DNA of 25,979 bases from Pseudomonadota bacterium (lineage in GTDB: Bacteria; Pseudomonadota; Alphaproteobacteria; Acetobacterales; Acetobacteraceae): the NCBI GenBank assembly GCA_023424475.1, contig JAFADX010000268.1:1-25979 (forward strand). Reading direction: 5' to 3'. Within the stretch, counting starts at the first letter, position 1. Each line of letters opens with the position of its first letter. Of the stretch, positions 24,996 to 25,979 are shown piece after piece. The translations under genes were made by a program, and so were the position numbers. The notes beneath the pieces are model-generated. The model had not been told where the DNA came from, made no database searches, and was given only the letters and a program-made list of their open reading frames with translations.

Positions 24996-25979
24996 ATGCT
25001 GCGTCGTTGCCTGATGGCTGCTGCCATCGCCGCCACCACCGCCCTGCCTGCTGCCGCCCAGGACGCCTGGCCGAGCCGGCCCATCACGCTGATGGGCGGA
25101 TTCCCCAACGGTGCGGGGACCGACATCTATGCGCGCCGCCTGGCCGAGCCGCTCTCGCGCGCCCTCGGCGTGCCGGTGGTGGTGGACAACCGCTCGGGCG
25201 CCGGCGGCAACATCGCTTCCGAGTACGTCTCGAAGCAGCCGGCGGACGGCTACCTCTTCATGTTCGGCACGGCCGGCACCCACGCGATCAACGCCGCGCT
25301 CTACCGGCGCCTGCCCTTCGACGTGCAGCGCGACTTCACGCCGGTTGTCCTGCTCGGGGACGTGCCGAACGTGATGATCGTGAGCGTGGAGAAGCGCCCG
25401 CAGTTCCGCACCTGCCAGGACGTGCTGACGGCGGCGCGGGCGCGCCCGCAGGCGGTCACCTTCGCCTCCACGGGCAACGGCGCCTCGACGCACCTCGCGG
25501 GCGTGCGCTTCGCCCGGGCGGCGAACATCGAGATGCTGCACGTGCCCTATCGCGGCCAGCCGGGTGCGATCGCCTCGCTGCTCGCCGGCGATACCGACGT
25601 GTTCTTCAACCAGACCGGCGCCGCCATGGGCCCGATCCAGCAGGGGCAGGTCCGCGCGCTCGCGGTGCTGACGCGCCAGCGCCTCGCGGCCCTGCCCGAC
25701 GTGCCGACGGTCGCCGAGGCCTGCGGCGTCGAGGCGATGGACACCAGCACATGGTATGCGCTCTTCGCCCCCGCCGGCCTGCCGGACCCGATCCTGCGGC
25801 GCATGAATGCCGAGGTGAACCGCGTGATCGGCGCGCCGGAGTTCCGCAACTGGCTGGTGCAGAACCAGGCGATCACCCCGCCCGCCGCGCCGAACTCGCC
25901 CGAGCAGTTCCGCGAGACCATGGCGCGCGACATCGCCGCCTGGGCGGAGGTTGTCCGCCAGTCCGGCGCCACGGTGGAC
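24996..25979 (+). CDS. Bug/TctC-family tripartite tricarboxylate-type periplasmic binding protein, 3'-truncated
   Basis: This 328-codon open frame continues past the window end; the family is typically 320-330 residues, so only a few residues are missing. The N-terminus is a Sec signal (MLRRCLMAAAIAATTALPAAAQ, cleavage likely after AAA). Bug hallmarks follow: WPSRPITLMGGFPNGAGTD, the VVDNRSGAGGNIASEYV ligand-loop region near 62-78, PADGY, HVPYRG and LPDVPTVAEA. These proteins bind carboxylates such as tricarboxylates or aromatic acids in the periplasm. No TctA/TctB membrane genes are visible, so it may be an orphan receptor, common in Roseomonas- and Bordetella-like genomes. The start at 24996 is supported by AGGAGA. 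Confidence 0.95.
   Translation, partial: MLRRCLMAAAIAATTALPAAAQDAWPSRPITLMGGFPNGAGTDIYARRLAEPLSRALGVPVVVDNRSGAGGNIASEYVSKQPADGYLFMFGTAGTHAINAALYRRLPFDVQRDFTPVVLLGDVPNVMIVSVEKRPQFRTCQDVLTAARARPQAVTFASTGNGASTHLAGVRFARAANIEMLHVPYRGQPGAIASLLAGDTDVFFNQTGAAMGPIQQGQVRALAVLTRQRLAALPDVPTVAEACGVEAMDTSTWYALFAPAGLPDPILRRMNAEVNRVIGAPEFRNWLVQNQAITPPAAPNSPEQFRETMARDIAAWAEVVRQSGATVD

Overview
The window is high-GC bacterial DNA with almost exclusively G or C at third codon positions. It looks like a chromosomal region from an alphaproteobacterium, most likely an Acetobacteraceae member of the Roseomonas type. That assignment is an inference from gene content: expanded solute-binding proteins, a Bug/TctC protein, a form II coxSLM cluster, a two-domain cold-shock protein and a short alphaproteobacterial-type flagellin. 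No rRNA, tRNA, CRISPR array, transposase or prophage gene was found.

Layout. (1) Bases 1-1273 hold the 3' part of an aldehyde dehydrogenase gene. (2) Bases 1539-15579 are a large peptide/nickel-type ABC transporter locus. Six paralogous family-5 substrate-binding protein (SBP) genes lie in tandem, followed by one permease pair (DppB and DppC type) and one ATPase pair (DppD and DppF type). All six SBPs start with a twin-arginine-like signal. A structured intergenic element precedes SBP1 and another precedes SBP4, dividing the array into two triplets. (3) Bases 15937-19735 encode a three-subunit molybdenum hydroxylase in the order S-L-M, closed by a clear intrinsic terminator; the large subunit carries the form II active-site loop. 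(4) Bases 19736-20122 are mostly non-coding but hold a possible frameshifted small gene. (5) Bases 20123-22442 are three genes joined by ATGA overlaps: an HpxZ/AtzH-like NTF2-fold protein, a 2-hydroxychromene-2-carboxylate isomerase-like (DsbA/GST-kappa) protein and a DadA-like FAD oxidoreductase. (6) Bases 22551-23126 encode a double cold-shock-domain protein, followed by a flagellin gene at 23339-24172. (7) An Asp/Glu racemase-family gene on the minus strand converges on the flagellin gene and diverges from a Bug/TctC periplasmic binding protein that runs off the window end.

How the genes may work together (inference). The transporter array would let one membrane channel receive several related ligands through six receptors. 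The molybdenum hydroxylase, HpxZ-like, isomerase-like and FAD oxidoreductase genes look like catabolic functions for a nitrogen-containing or aromatic substrate, but the substrate cannot be read from the sequence. No transcriptional regulator lies in the window.

The most unusual signals are the six-SBP array feeding one transporter and the two structured elements. Each element starts on the TAG stop codon of the gene before it, and both share a 12-bp/4-nt hairpin whose stem sequence differs between copies while pairing is kept. Also notable are the apparent +1 frameshift in the small gene at 19902-20076 and the arginine-rich repeats linking the two cold-shock domains.
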